Assembly (NCBI GenBank): GCA_029560875.1
Contig: JAKQKB010000029.1
Coordinates: 1-47,302 of the forward strand
DNA length: 47,302 bases
Origin: Bacteroidota bacterium
Lineage (GTDB): Bacteria; Bacteroidota; Bacteroidia; Bacteroidales; Tenuifilaceae
Direction: 5' to 3'
Of the stretch, positions 9,231-18,627 are shown piece after piece. The notes beneath the pieces are model-generated. The model had not been told where the DNA came from and made no database searches. It saw only the letters and a program-made list of their open reading frames with translations. The stretch's first letter is position 1. Each line of letters opens with the position of its first letter. The position numbers and the translations under genes are program-made.

Positions 9231-9248
9231 TTAATCAAAAGTAATAAA
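9231..9248. repeat. 18-bp direct repeat, copy 2
   Basis: Second identical copy of TTAATCAAAAGTAATAAA, 51 bases before the ATG of the divergent histidine kinase. It could be a duplicated promoter for the minus-strand regulator or a paired operator for a dimeric LytTR protein. Confidence 0.6.
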
Positions 9249-9298
9249 ACTTTTATGATTATTGTAAAACCATATCCTTTTTTTTGGGTTTAATAGCT

Positions 9299-12200
9299 AT
9301 GAACAACAAATTAAATATAAGGGCATTATCACTTACCTCTTTTACGTATTTTGCTTCTGCAGTAATCTGCATGGCAACTGCAAATTGGTTAAATCTTCCC
9401 TTGCTCTTTTGGATTCCACTCGCTATTAGTATATCTGCAACGCTGATATACGGTAAACGGGTTTTGTTTGGAGTAGGAGTATCGGGTATAGTATTACTTA
9501 TTCTATCCTTTCTGGATATTAACATACTACCAATAAATCCGATTAAGTTAATTGCGTTAACTACGTCGGATATTATAGTCTCAATAGTTTTTGCCAATTT
9601 CTTTAAGCATAGAATTCCCTTTTTGGATTACACTGACGATTTAAAAAGTTTTTTTAAAATATCGATTTTAAGTTCAATAGCACAAAGTTTAGTGCTTTTC
9701 GCAACGCTCAGCCTCACATCTCAACTAACCGAAATTGACACATTAAAGGGTATCCAACTAATATTTACCTCAATTTTATCGCCGTTAATAGTAGTGGTTC
9801 CGTTTATTTTAACTTTCTACACAAAACCCGACCCCATTAACTTCAAGAATAATATATTCGGCATTATAGTGCTTATTGCTTTTTCCACTATTCCAAGTAT
9901 TATTGATATAACTTTTATTTTGAACAATTTAAATTTGCTTCCAATTCAACTATTAGCAATAATAGCTGCATCGTCATACGCAATAATTGCTAAATTTAAA
10001 AGAACAGTTTTCTTCACCTTAACGTTCTCTATACTTCTAATTTTATCGAGTTTACTCAACCGAAACTTCTTTAATATATTCGATGAGCCATACCATTTAA
10101 TCAACGCACAATATTTCGTACTTATTATTTCGTTGATAGTAATTACAGTAAGTGCAATTCTTAAAGAACGCAACAATGCTTTGCAATCGTTAAAGGATTC
10201 CTACACTAGTTTTCAATCCGAAATAAACCAACAAACAAATATCTTCAGGGACCTTAACAACAAATTAATTTCCGAGGTAGAGCAACGTGGTCTTATTGAG
10301 AAAGAACTCTACATAAGTAAAAAATTGCTTACTGAATCGCAGGAAATTGCCAACATAACAAGCTGGGAGTACGACTTAAAGTTGAAAACAATACGATGGT
10401 CCGAATCGGCATCGAGAATACTCGGTATAAACTCATCGCAGGTTAGCGAGTTTTCCATGGAGAAATACATAGAGAAAATCCACCCAGATGATAGAAGACG
10501 ATTCCTTAATGCCATTTCGAATGCATCGGAAAATACCATTGATATTAACCTCGAAATTCGTTACGATTTAAACAACTATTACAGACATTTCCTTATTAAA
10601 GGACGCTCCTTTGACGACAATACCGAAGTGGAACGGATTGTTGGTGTTTTATCCGATATAACCGATTGGAAAGAAGCACAGGTGGCTCTTTCGGAGAAAG
10701 AAATCCGTTATCGAGCATTGTTCGAGAACAATATAGACCCAGTTATTCTTATTGATGGAAACACCTTAACAATCCTTGACGTAAATGTTGCATTCGAAAA
10801 ACTATACGAATATTCCAAAAATGAAGTAATTGGAACTCCGTACATAAATATATCCGCACAGGAATATGAAACACATCAAGCATTAGATATTACGCTTCAG
10901 AAAGGTTTCTATAGGGTACCTTCGAGGTTGCACAGAAAAAAGAATGGTGATGAATTCTACGTTGAAGGTCATTTTGTTAAATTCATTTCGGGACAAAACC
11001 CTCAAATTTTTGCTGTACTCCGCGACAATACTGCTCGCAAAAACTTTGAATTCAAGTTATCCGAACGCGAACTAAAATTCCGACTTTTCTTCGAATCGAA
11101 TCTAATAGGAATGGCCGAAACAACCATATACAAATCGTGGATAACATTCAACACTAAACTATGTCAGATTCTTGGATACAAACCAGACGAACTTGAGAAA
11201 CTAACTTGGGATAAAATCACGCATCCCGATGATGTTGAATTTGAAGTAAAACAATTTAACAACATTTTGCAGCGAAAGAACGATAGCTACACTCTCGAAA
11301 AGCGTTTTATAAAAAAAGACGGAAGTATTGTTTACTGCAACGTAGCAGTTAAAGCTATTAAGGATAATACAGGCGCAATAACACATCTTGTTAAACTGAT
11401 TGAGGATATAACCTTAAGGAAAAAAGCTGAAACAGCCCTCCTTGAAAGCCAAAATAGATTGAAAAAAGCACAGGAAATTGCTCACCTTGGCGTTTGTAGG
11501 CTCAATGCACTTACAGGTTACCTCGATGTATCTGAACAAGCACTAGAGATACTTGAATGGAACAAAGAGAACGCACCTTTCAAACTAGAAAGATTTATCC
11601 AAACCATACATCCTACCGATAGGGATATTGTTAACGCATCAATAGATAGGCTAAGAAGTCTTGCAAGCGAGGAGGAAAACTTAGAAACTCGAATAATTAG
11701 GTCATCTGGGGAAATAGCTTATCTATCACTAGACCTAGGAGTTGCAATAGACACAAACAGAAAAATAACCGATTTAATCATAACATTTGCTGATATTACA
11801 TCATCCAAACTTGCCGAAGAAGCATTGAAGGATCCTAACGCAATGAAAGACCAACTCTTCTCGGTAATATCGCACGACCTTCGTGGACCTATTGGCAGCG
11901 TGGAGCAAATGCTTTCGCTTTATTTGTCTAGTTGGGAAAGCATGGACAACGAATCGAGAACTGAAATTATCACTCTGGTTCACAATACCACAAAAGAGAG
12001 TTACAACTTATTGGAGAACCTTCTTGAGTGGGGACGAAGTCAACGACAGGCAACCATCAAACCCATACAAATAGAAATTCAGGGTGTTGTTTCCGAAACT
12101 GTGCAATTGCTATCCAGCATGGCATCGGCCAAAAACATAAACATCGGGACTAACATAAGCAATGAATGCAAAGCCTTTGTTGACCCAATGATGTTTAAAA

Positions 12201-12526
12201 CTATAATACGAAACCTAATCTCAAACGCAATAAAATTCACTCCGAATGGAGGAAGAATTGACTTAAATTGTTCTTGCAACCACCAACTCTGCACAATTCA
12301 GGTTTCCGACACTGGAGTTGGAATTCCAGTTGATAGAATTGAGTTGATATTTGATGACTCCAAAGTATTCAGCACCTCAGGCACAAATAGCGAGAAAGGC
12401 ACTGGACTCGGACTTAAACTAGTTAAGCGGTTTGTAGACAAAAATGGGGGAACAATAAAGGTTAGTAACAACCAAGACCAAGGAACCACATTCACCATAT
12501 CACTTCCTGCGCAAGAGTCCAATTGA
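9299..12526 (+). CDS. membrane sensor histidine kinase with four PAS domains
   Basis: A 1075-residue kinase from the ATG at 9299 (a TTG 15 bases upstream is less likely). The first 290 or so residues contain about eight hydrophobic helices arranged like a MASE1-type integral sensor. A short coiled coil follows, then four PAS/PAC units at roughly 340-455, 460-585, 590-710 and 715-830 (e.g. ITSWEYDL, PVILIDGN, YCNVAVKAIKDNTGAI). The HisKA domain has H859 in VISHDLRGP. The HATPase_c domain has the N-box NLISNAIKF, the G1 box DTGVGIP and the G2 box GTGLGL near residue 1034. There is no receiver domain, so phosphate must pass to a separate regulator; candidates are the divergent LytTR protein and the receiver at 7791-8225. 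Signal unknown. Confidence 0.9.
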   Translation: MNNKLNIRALSLTSFTYFASAVICMATANWLNLPLLFWIPLAISISATLIYGKRVLFGVGVSGIVLLILSFLDINILPINPIKLIALTTSDIIVSIVFANFFKHRIPFLDYTDDLKSFFKISILSSIAQSLVLFATLSLTSQLTEIDTLKGIQLIFTSILSPLIVVVPFILTFYTKPDPINFKNNIFGIIVLIAFSTIPSIIDITFILNNLNLLPIQLLAIIAASSYAIIAKFKRTVFFTLTFSILLILSSLLNRNFFNIFDEPYHLINAQYFVLIISLIVITVSAILKERNNALQSLKDSYTSFQSEINQQTNIFRDLNNKLISEVEQRGLIEKELYISKKLLTESQEIANITSWEYDLKLKTIRWSESASRILGINSSQVSEFSMEKYIEKIHPDDRRRFLNAISNASENTIDINLEIRYDLNNYYRHFLIKGRSFDDNTEVERIVGVLSDITDWKEAQVALSEKEIRYRALFENNIDPVILIDGNTLTILDVNVAFEKLYEYSKNEVIGTPYINISAQEYETHQALDITLQKGFYRVPSRLHRKKNGDEFYVEGHFVKFISGQNPQIFAVLRDNTARKNFEFKLSERELKFRLFFESNLIGMAETTIYKSWITFNTKLCQILGYKPDELEKLTWDKITHPDDVEFEVKQFNNILQRKNDSYTLEKRFIKKDGSIVYCNVAVKAIKDNTGAITHLVKLIEDITLRKKAETALLESQNRLKKAQEIAHLGVCRLNALTGYLDVSEQALEILEWNKENAPFKLERFIQTIHPTDRDIVNASIDRLRSLASEEENLETRIIRSSGEIAYLSLDLGVAIDTNRKITDLIITFADITSSKLAEEALKDPNAMKDQLFSVISHDLRGPIGSVEQMLSLYLSSWESMDNESRTEIITLVHNTTKESYNLLENLLEWGRSQRQATIKPIQIEIQGVVSETVQLLSSMASAKNINIGTNISNECKAFVDPMMFKTIIRNLISNAIKFTPNGGRIDLNCSCNHQLCTIQVSDTGVGIPVDRIELIFDDSKVFSTSGTNSEKGTGLGLKLVKRFVDKNGGTIKVSNNQDQGTTFTISLPAQESN

Positions 12527-12546
12527 GGAAATTGAATTTAAGTTTT

Positions 12547-12554
12547 TATATTTG
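12547..12554 (+). promoter_or_regulatory. -7 element of mntP
   Basis: TATATTTG exactly fits TAnnTTTG and ends 15 bases before the mntP ATG, implying a leader under 10 bases. A TTG at 12523-12525 lies 21 bases upstream, within the usual -33 spacing. Such a short leader leaves no room for a yybP-ykoY manganese riboswitch. Confidence 0.45.
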
Positions 12555-12569
12555 TGCCAAATTTCAAGC

Positions 12570-13127
12570 ATGACAATTATTACTCTTTTCATTCTGGCGA
12601 TAGGATTATCCTTTGACACTTTTGCTGTTTCAATATCTAGCGGAATAGCTCGCAAACATATAGTATTCAAAGAAGCGTTCATAGTTGCATCGGTATTTGG
12701 TTTCTTTCAAGCATCAATGCCAGTATTGGGCTGGCTAGGCGGAGTATCCATTAAAACGTATATTGAGTCCTTTGACCATTGGATTGCATTTGGTTTACTC
12801 GGCATTATTGGGGTAAAAATGATTATTGAGAGTTTCAAAAACGAAGAGGAAAAGCAGTTCAACCCGCTCAATCCAAAAGTAATGATAACCATGGCCATTG
12901 CAACAAGCATTGATGCTCTTGCAGTTGGTATAAGTTTAGCCATTGTTGAGGTAAATATGCTTTTCGCATTTCTGATTATTGGATTTGTTACATTCCTAGT
13001 TGCTATGCTTGGAATGCTTTTCGGGAAAAAAATCGGAGGAAAACTAGGCCGCAGAATGGAAATTCTGGGCGGTGTTATACTAATTGCAATTGGAATAAGG
13101 ATAATTGCAGAGCATTTTCTGGCATAA
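12570..13127 (+). CDS. mntP: MntP-family putative manganese efflux pump
   Basis: A 185-residue inner-membrane protein from the ATG at 12570, the usual family length, with six predicted helices formed by two DUF204 repeats. Each repeat carries a conserved Asp in the membrane: LSFDTFAVSISSG near the N-terminus and ATSIDALAVGIS in the middle. In E. coli, MntP exports Mn2+ under Mn excess. No manganese regulator or riboswitch is visible nearby. It starts 43 bases after the kinase stop and converges on the cytidylate-kinase-like gene, with only 5 bases between stops. Confidence 0.88.
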   Translation: MTIITLFILAIGLSFDTFAVSISSGIARKHIVFKEAFIVASVFGFFQASMPVLGWLGGVSIKTYIESFDHWIAFGLLGIIGVKMIIESFKNEEEKQFNPLNPKVMITMAIATSIDALAVGISLAIVEVNMLFAFLIIGFVTFLVAMLGMLFGKKIGGKLGRRMEILGGVILIAIGIRIIAEHFLA

Positions 13128-13132
13128 TAATT

Positions 13133-13828
13133 CTATACAATTAAGTTACGCACTTCCATTGAATGAATTATTATATCAACAATTTCTGGAATCGACAATG
13201 TCATTGAGTTAAATGTAATATCAAACTTAGTATAGTCGGTGTCCTTTCCACCAAAGTAAACACGAATCTCCTCACGCTTCTTATCAATTTCCTTAACGTA
13301 TTGCTCTGCCGATTTTGTATCGAACTTATACATCTCCTCAACTCTAAGAACACGCCACTCAAAAGGCGCCTCCAAATGAATATGCAGCGAGCGTGGAATG
13401 TCTCGGGTTATTGCAACGCCACCTCTACCCAATATCACAACACGCCCTTTTGACGCCTCGGAACGGATTACACCCTTAACTGTATTTTGAATTCGCCTAT
13501 CGCTCTTATAATACTTTGTTGACATTGACTGAAGAACTTCCTCCATTATTCCTTTACGTTTTGCTTCAAAAACGTAATCGATATCCTCCTCGGGTAAGTT
13601 TAATTTCTCAGCAGCAATCCTTTGAACCTTATCCTTTGCAAGCCAATGCCATAGGTTATCATCCTTAAGCCTATAGCGCTTATTAAGTTCCTGAACAAGA
13701 GCACTAGTTAATTGAGTTCCGGGGCATCCCATTTCCCTCGATATTGTAATAACAGGGCCTGACTCCTTTATAAAATCATTGGTCCGCTTGTTTCTTTCAG
13801 TTAAATATTTTATTAAATCGAGGCTCAT
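13133..13828 (-). CDS. cytidylate kinase-like family protein
   Basis: A 231-residue P-loop-like protein. VITISREMGCPGTQL near residues 26-40 corresponds to the nucleotide-binding start of the cytidylate kinase-like family. VVILGRGGVAITRDIPRSLHIHLEAPFEWRVLRV is its second conserved block. The family is related to Cmk (CMP to CDP), but these proteins are distinct from the housekeeping Cmk, and their substrate is unproven. It has its own -7 element (13854-13861) and is convergent with mntP. Confidence 0.8.
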   Translation of the reverse strand: MSLDLIKYLTERNKRTNDFIKESGPVITISREMGCPGTQLTSALVQELNKRYRLKDDNLWHWLAKDKVQRIAAEKLNLPEEDIDYVFEAKRKGIMEEVLQSMSTKYYKSDRRIQNTVKGVIRSEASKGRVVILGRGGVAITRDIPRSLHIHLEAPFEWRVLRVEEMYKFDTKSAEQYVKEIDKKREEIRVYFGGKDTDYTKFDITFNSMTLSIPEIVDIIIHSMEVRNLIV

Positions 13829-13853
13829 TGAGGTAGAATTATGGATTATTTGC

Positions 13854-13861
13854 CAAATCTA
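13854..13861 (-). promoter_or_regulatory. -7 element of the cytidylate kinase-like gene
   Basis: On the minus strand this reads TAGATTTG, followed by GC, an exact fit to the Bacteroidota -7 element, 25 bases before the ATG at 13828. No clear -33 TTG at the standard spacing. Confidence 0.45.
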
Positions 13862-13966
13862 TTTACCCTTAAATATAGATGGAATAATCATAATTGTCAA
13901 TAGCGCTCACCATAAATCGGTGTAAATGCAAGAGAAAAAGAGAGTTGAAATGCTATTAAATTTGGC

Positions 13967-15694
13967 TTAACTCAATTTTGCGCCTGGAAGTGTAAAGAAG
14001 AATTTACTACCCTTGTTCACCTGACTTTCGGCCCATATTTCACCACCGTTCATTGTAACAAACTCCTTGCAGAGGATTAAGCCTAGCCCTGTACCTTTCT
14101 CATTTCGGGTTCCAGGGGTTGAACTGATTTGGGTACCAAAAAGTTTCTGCATAACATCGGGCTGAATGCCAACCCCAGTATCTTCCACACAAATGGTCAC
14201 ACCTCCATCCTTAGATGTACTCCAAATCCTAACCTTATCGCCCGCGTTACAGAATTTTATTGAATTGGAAACAATATTGCGAACAACTATCTCGGTCATA
14301 TCCCTATCAGCATGAACAAATATATTATCGGAGAGTTGGTTTACAATGGATATTTCCTTTTGCTGGGCTCGCTCCTCAAGTATGCCAATCCTTGAGTTGA
14401 GCAATTCTTTCAAATCGAAGTTTACGGGGTTTACTTTAGTGCCATGCATCTGGTTCTTAGCCCAAGTCAGTAAATTCTCCAACAACGATGTGGTATGGTT
14501 TACGTTCACCGATAGTTCTGCAATAATTGTCTTAAAACTCTCCTCTGTAAAGTGACCCTCTTTAGCAATATTGAGCATTGTTATTAAAGAGAATAATGGA
14601 CTCCTTAAATCGTGAGCAATTATGGAAAAAAGCTTATCCTTTAGCGAGTTTAAGTCTCTGAGTTGGTCGGCCTGTTCACTTATCTCCTCCTTCTGGGTTA
14701 ATATTTCGGAGTTCATCATTTGTAGAAGTTTGTTAGCCTTCTTTTTCTCAGTATAGGCGTAGAATATAAGCGCTGTAAACAAAAGTGATACTATTATCAA
14801 CCCAATATAAACTTTCTGAAGCAGCTTTTGGTGCTTTAGCTGAGCATCTCTGAGCTGCATTTCGGTATTAAGCAGTTCTATTTGCATTTGTTGCTCCTTT
14901 GTAAGTCGCTCAACCTCCATTAGTGTTGACTCTTTCTCCTGCAACTCCAGGCTTGTTTCAGCAAGTTTCTTGCTTGTAATATCTTTTTCTGCTGATATTT
15001 TTTGCACGATTTTACCTGCACTATCAACCATCTGCTTTGCCTTCAGTTCCTTCTCCTTGAACTCCTCTGATTGGATTTTCTTAGTGAGCATAGCAAAAAG
15101 GTTGAAGTATTCTGCGGCTTTTGTTTGATTGCCCTGCTTCTCGTATAGTTTATTAAAGTTGAAGTAGCAATTCTTGAGGAGTTTTTGGTCGTTTAGTTCC
15201 TGAGCAATCTTCTGCACCTCATTCAAACCTTTTTCAGCACCAGAATATTCTGCAGTCTCAATTTGTGTGCTCGATAAATTTAAAAGCGATGCCGCAACAT
15301 CAGGCTTTCGGTTTAACTTTCGCGATGCAGCCAAAGCCTCCGAAAAATTTTCAGCGGCTAACTTGTAGTTACTTTTATCGGAATAAATTAATCCGAGGTT
15401 GGTATGTATAACCTTAATGCCATTTGTATTACCAATTTTTTTAGAGTGGCTAAGTGCCTTGCCAAAATAAAGGATAGCGTTATCGGTATCATTCAACTGC
15501 CAGTAGAGGTTTGCAACCTTATCAAAGTAGAACGCTGCCTGGTTATTATCGCCATTAACTTCATTTTCTGAGGCTAACTTTAAATACTCATCTATTCTAG
15601 GATTGTTTACTTGTGAGAATGATTTATGAGGAAATGATAGTGATATCATCGAAAAAGACAGGAGCATAAAGAGCCAACGCATAATCATAATCAT
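13967..15694 (-). CDS. TPR-containing sensor histidine kinase
   Basis: About 575 residues. In-frame ATGs lie at 15694, 15688 and 15682; the last gives the neatest signal peptide (MRWLFMLLSFSMISLSF...FSQ). Periplasmic TPR repeats cover roughly residues 30-215, followed by a coiled coil, one membrane helix near 285-305 (VYIGLIIVSLLFTALIFYAY), and a second coiled coil. HisKA has H361 in IIAHDLRSP. HATPase_c has NIVSNSIKF, DTGVGIQPD and GTGLGLILC. No receiver is fused. The TPR part aligns closely with that of the PP2C phosphatase at 28861. Bacteroidota TPR-kinases of this layout are common; the signal and partner are unknown. Confidence 0.88.
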   Translation of the reverse strand: MIMIMRWLFMLLSFSMISLSFPHKSFSQVNNPRIDEYLKLASENEVNGDNNQAAFYFDKVANLYWQLNDTDNAILYFGKALSHSKKIGNTNGIKVIHTNLGLIYSDKSNYKLAAENFSEALAASRKLNRKPDVAASLLNLSSTQIETAEYSGAEKGLNEVQKIAQELNDQKLLKNCYFNFNKLYEKQGNQTKAAEYFNLFAMLTKKIQSEEFKEKELKAKQMVDSAGKIVQKISAEKDITSKKLAETSLELQEKESTLMEVERLTKEQQMQIELLNTEMQLRDAQLKHQKLLQKVYIGLIIVSLLFTALIFYAYTEKKKANKLLQMMNSEILTQKEEISEQADQLRDLNSLKDKLFSIIAHDLRSPLFSLITMLNIAKEGHFTEESFKTIIAELSVNVNHTTSLLENLLTWAKNQMHGTKVNPVNFDLKELLNSRIGILEERAQQKEISIVNQLSDNIFVHADRDMTEIVVRNIVSNSIKFCNAGDKVRIWSTSKDGGVTICVEDTGVGIQPDVMQKLFGTQISSTPGTRNEKGTGLGLILCKEFVTMNGGEIWAESQVNKGSKFFFTLPGAKLS

Positions 15695-15834
15695 CAAATA
15701 GTAAATATTTTACGAAGTTAAAAAACTTTTATAAATCTTACGTTTTTTATACAAAAACTGGTTCATGAATAGTGTATTTTTCCTTGAACTCATTATTTGT
15801 ATTGACAAACTCCAAATTTTATAAACCAAACAGG

Positions 15835-15842
15835 TACTTTTG
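15835..15842 (+). promoter_or_regulatory. -7 element of copA
   Basis: TACTTTTG followed by C is an exact match to TAnnTTTG, 41 bases before the ATG at 15883. No copper-operator palindrome was recognised in the 185-base upstream gap. Confidence 0.45.
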
Positions 15843-15882
15843 CTGTTTATAATAATTAACTCTTTAGAAAATCAGAAATAGG

Positions 15883-18090
15883 ATGCAAACCTCTAGAAAA
15901 ATTTACCCAGTTACTGGAATGTCTTGTGCAGGATGCGCTATTAGCGTTGAAAGTATGCTTAAATCCATAGGAGGAGTAACAGATGCAGGCGTAAACTTTG
16001 CCAACAGTACCGTTTGGGTAAACTTTGATAAAGATATTGTTACAGAGTCCCAACTTCGCGATTCTATAAGGGCAATAGGATACGACCTAATAATTGATGC
16101 TGAAAACCCACAGAGCGTCGCTGAACAAAGAAAAAATGAGCATCAAAAAGAACTATTGCTCCGAATGGTTTTATCTGCAATACTTTCTTTACCTATCGTA
16201 ATACTCGGAATGTTTTTTATGAACTGGGTGTACACACCTTGGATTTCGATGACTATTGCCACACCCGTAATTTTCTGGTTTGGTCGTAGTTTTTTCATCA
16301 ATGCATACAAGCAAACCATCCACCTCAATGCAAATATGGATACTCTCGTGGCATTAAGTACATCAATTGCATATATATTTAGTGTTTTCAACACCTTATA
16401 CCCTGAATTTTGGCACAGCAAAGGCCTGCATGCCCACGTTTACTTTGAATCAGCATCGGTAATTATAACATTCATACTTCTTGGCAAATGGTTGGAGGAA
16501 CGGGCTAAAGGAAAAACATCATCTTCAATAAAAAAACTTATGGGCTTGCAGCCCGATACGGTTTGGCTTGTTCAGGACAACGAAATAGTTGAAACTCCAA
16601 CCAGTCAAATTGTTAAAGGCGATATAATTCTCATAAAACCTGGCGCGAGAATTCCTGTTGACGGCGCTGTTATTGAAGGGAACACTTGGATTGACGAAAG
16701 CACCATTACAGGGGAACCTTTGCCTGTTGAAAAGAATGCTGGACAAAAAGTTTGGGCTGGAACATTAAACCAAAAAGGAAGCATAAAGATTTTGGCCGAG
16801 CAAATTGGCTCCGAAACAATTCTGGGTCGGATAATAAAAACTGTCGACGAAGCCCAGAACAGCAAAGCGCCAGTCCAGAAACTAGCCGATAAGGTTGCAG
16901 GAATTTTTGTGCCGTCGGTACTTATAATTGCAGCAATCACTTTTCTTGCTTGGATTATTTTTGATAAAGATGAAGGCTTTATTCGCGGTTTACTTTCAAT
17001 GGTTACAGTTTTGGCAATAGCATGCCCTTGCGCACTAGGCTTAGCAACTCCAACTGCCATTATTGTAGGTGTTGGCAAGGCTGCCGAGCACAACATCCTT
17101 ATACGCGATGCCGAAAGCCTTGAGTTAGCCCATAAAATAAACCATATTGTATTGGATAAAACTGGCACATTAACAGAAGGATTCCCTACAGTTAAAGAAA
17201 TTATTTGGTTTTCAGATGAACTCAAGCATAAACAGATACTAAAGCAAATTGAACTAAAATCGGAACATCCTTTAGCCGATGCAATTGTTCGGTTTTTAGG
17301 TGATGTTGATTCAACTGAAATAAACCTAGATAATTTTCAGGCAATCACGGGACTGGGTGCCAAAGCAAGTGTTGGAAACACCAATTTTTATGTTGGAAAT
17401 GCTCGTTTTATGCAAGAAAACACGATAGTTACAAGCAATGAGCAAAATAAAAAAGCCGAAGACCTTGAAGCGGAAGCCTGTACCGTTGTATACTTTGCCG
17501 AGAACTCTAAAATAATTGGGATTATAGCATTAACTGATAAAATAAAACCAACAACCAAAGAAGCCATAACCACATTAAAATCAAAAAACATCAATGTTGA
17601 AATGCTAACAGGCGACTCCAACTCCACCGCCAAGGTAATCGCACAGGAGGTTGGCATATTTAACTATAAAGCACAAGTTTTACCATCGGAAAAAGCAAAT
17701 ATGGTGCGAGAAATAAAACACTCGGGCAAAACAGTTGCAATGGTTGGCGATGGAATTAATGACACCGAGGCACTTGCCATTGCCGATGTTAGCATTGCTA
17801 TGGGCAAAGGCTCCGATATTGCCATGGATGTCGCAAAAATCACTATTATCAATTCTGACCTCACAATGATACCAAAAGCCATTGAAATTTCAAGAAAAAC
17901 AATGGCTACTATAAAACAAAATCTATTCTGGGCATTTATCTACAATATTATTGGAATCCCAATAGCAGCAGGTATTCTATACCCATTATTCGGCTTTACA
18001 TTCGACCCAATGATAGCAGGAGTAGCAATGGCAATGAGTTCTGTTTCGGTAGTATCGAACAGTTTAAGATTGAAAAGAGTAAAATTATAG
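15883..18090 (+). CDS. copA: copper-translocating P1B-type ATPase
   Basis: A 735-residue heavy-metal ATPase that exports Cu+ from the cytoplasm. One N-terminal HMA domain carries the metal-binding GMSCAGC (C15, C18). The transmembrane metal site is CPC at 381-383 in the sequence ACPCALGLATPTA. The phosphorylated Asp is D425 in DKTGTLTEG, the nucleotide-domain SEHPLADA follows, and the hinge GDGIND is at 622-627. TGEP of the actuator domain is also present. CPC plus a CxxC HMA supports Cu+ (or Ag+) over Zn/Cd. No CsoR, CueR or CopZ gene adjoins it. It ends 5 bases from the convergent idi gene, with no terminator seen between them. Confidence 0.93.
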   Translation: MQTSRKIYPVTGMSCAGCAISVESMLKSIGGVTDAGVNFANSTVWVNFDKDIVTESQLRDSIRAIGYDLIIDAENPQSVAEQRKNEHQKELLLRMVLSAILSLPIVILGMFFMNWVYTPWISMTIATPVIFWFGRSFFINAYKQTIHLNANMDTLVALSTSIAYIFSVFNTLYPEFWHSKGLHAHVYFESASVIITFILLGKWLEERAKGKTSSSIKKLMGLQPDTVWLVQDNEIVETPTSQIVKGDIILIKPGARIPVDGAVIEGNTWIDESTITGEPLPVEKNAGQKVWAGTLNQKGSIKILAEQIGSETILGRIIKTVDEAQNSKAPVQKLADKVAGIFVPSVLIIAAITFLAWIIFDKDEGFIRGLLSMVTVLAIACPCALGLATPTAIIVGVGKAAEHNILIRDAESLELAHKINHIVLDKTGTLTEGFPTVKEIIWFSDELKHKQILKQIELKSEHPLADAIVRFLGDVDSTEINLDNFQAITGLGAKASVGNTNFYVGNARFMQENTIVTSNEQNKKAEDLEAEACTVVYFAENSKIIGIIALTDKIKPTTKEAITTLKSKNINVEMLTGDSNSTAKVIAQEVGIFNYKAQVLPSEKANMVREIKHSGKTVAMVGDGINDTEALAIADVSIAMGKGSDIAMDVAKITIINSDLTMIPKAIEISRKTMATIKQNLFWAFIYNIIGIPIAAGILYPLFGFTFDPMIAGVAMAMSSVSVVSNSLRLKRVKL

Positions 18091-18095
18091 CGATT

Positions 18096-18620
18096 TTATT
18101 TACAGCAAAAACTGAAGATTTCGTGTCTGTAATTTTTCACAATATGCTTAAACCAATAGGTGTAATGCTGAGGATTCTTATCAATATCGACATATAACTC
18201 CTCAATATTCACCCATTTCCATTCGGAAACTTCATCTTTATTAGGGTTGGGAGTACCTTCGAAAAATCCAAAGTAAACATGGTCAATCTCGTTCTCAATT
18301 AACCCATGGTCGAACTCAACGGTGTAATGAAATGTAAATGAGTGCTCCAACGGGCAGTTTATTCCCATTTCGTGGATCAAACGCTCATAGATTGAAGTTC
18401 CCATAACTGCACCCTCGGGCAAATGGCTACAGCAAGCATTTGTCCACAAACCTGGTGAATGGTACTTTTCATCGGCACGCCGATGAATAAGCATTTGATT
18501 TTTTGAGTTAAAAATTATTATTGAAAAAGCACGATGCAACAAACCTTTTACGTGAACATCCATTTTACTGGCATAACCAGTAACCTCGTCGTTCTGGTTA
18601 ACTAAAGCAATCAAATCCAT
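18096..18620 (-). CDS. idi: isopentenyl-diphosphate delta-isomerase, type I
   Basis: A 174-residue Nudix-fold enzyme interconverting IPP and DMAPP for isoprenoid (quinone, undecaprenyl) synthesis. It shows the catalytic Cys in TNACCSHL, the catalytic Glu in LIENEIDHVY, metal-binding histidines in KMDVHVKGLLHRAFS and a degenerate Nudix box (GTSIYERLIHEMGI). The length matches bacterial type I enzymes, which need Mg and no flavin. It follows pirin by 7 bases in the same direction, so the two are probably co-transcribed. Confidence 0.93.
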   Translation of the reverse strand: MDLIALVNQNDEVTGYASKMDVHVKGLLHRAFSIIIFNSKNQMLIHRRADEKYHSPGLWTNACCSHLPEGAVMGTSIYERLIHEMGINCPLEHSFTFHYTVEFDHGLIENEIDHVYFGFFEGTPNPNKDEVSEWKWVNIEELYVDIDKNPQHYTYWFKHIVKNYRHEIFSFCCK

Positions 18621-18627
18621 AAAAAAA

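Noticed and set aside
12541..12569. Manganese riboswitch (yybP-ykoY) upstream of mntP
   Set aside because: The gap to the preceding gene is 43 bases and the predicted leader under 10 bases, too short for the riboswitch.
16605..17225. Antisense 206-residue frame inside copA
   Set aside because: It lies wholly opposite well-conserved P-type ATPase codons, has no domain pattern or promoter, and is a frame shadow.
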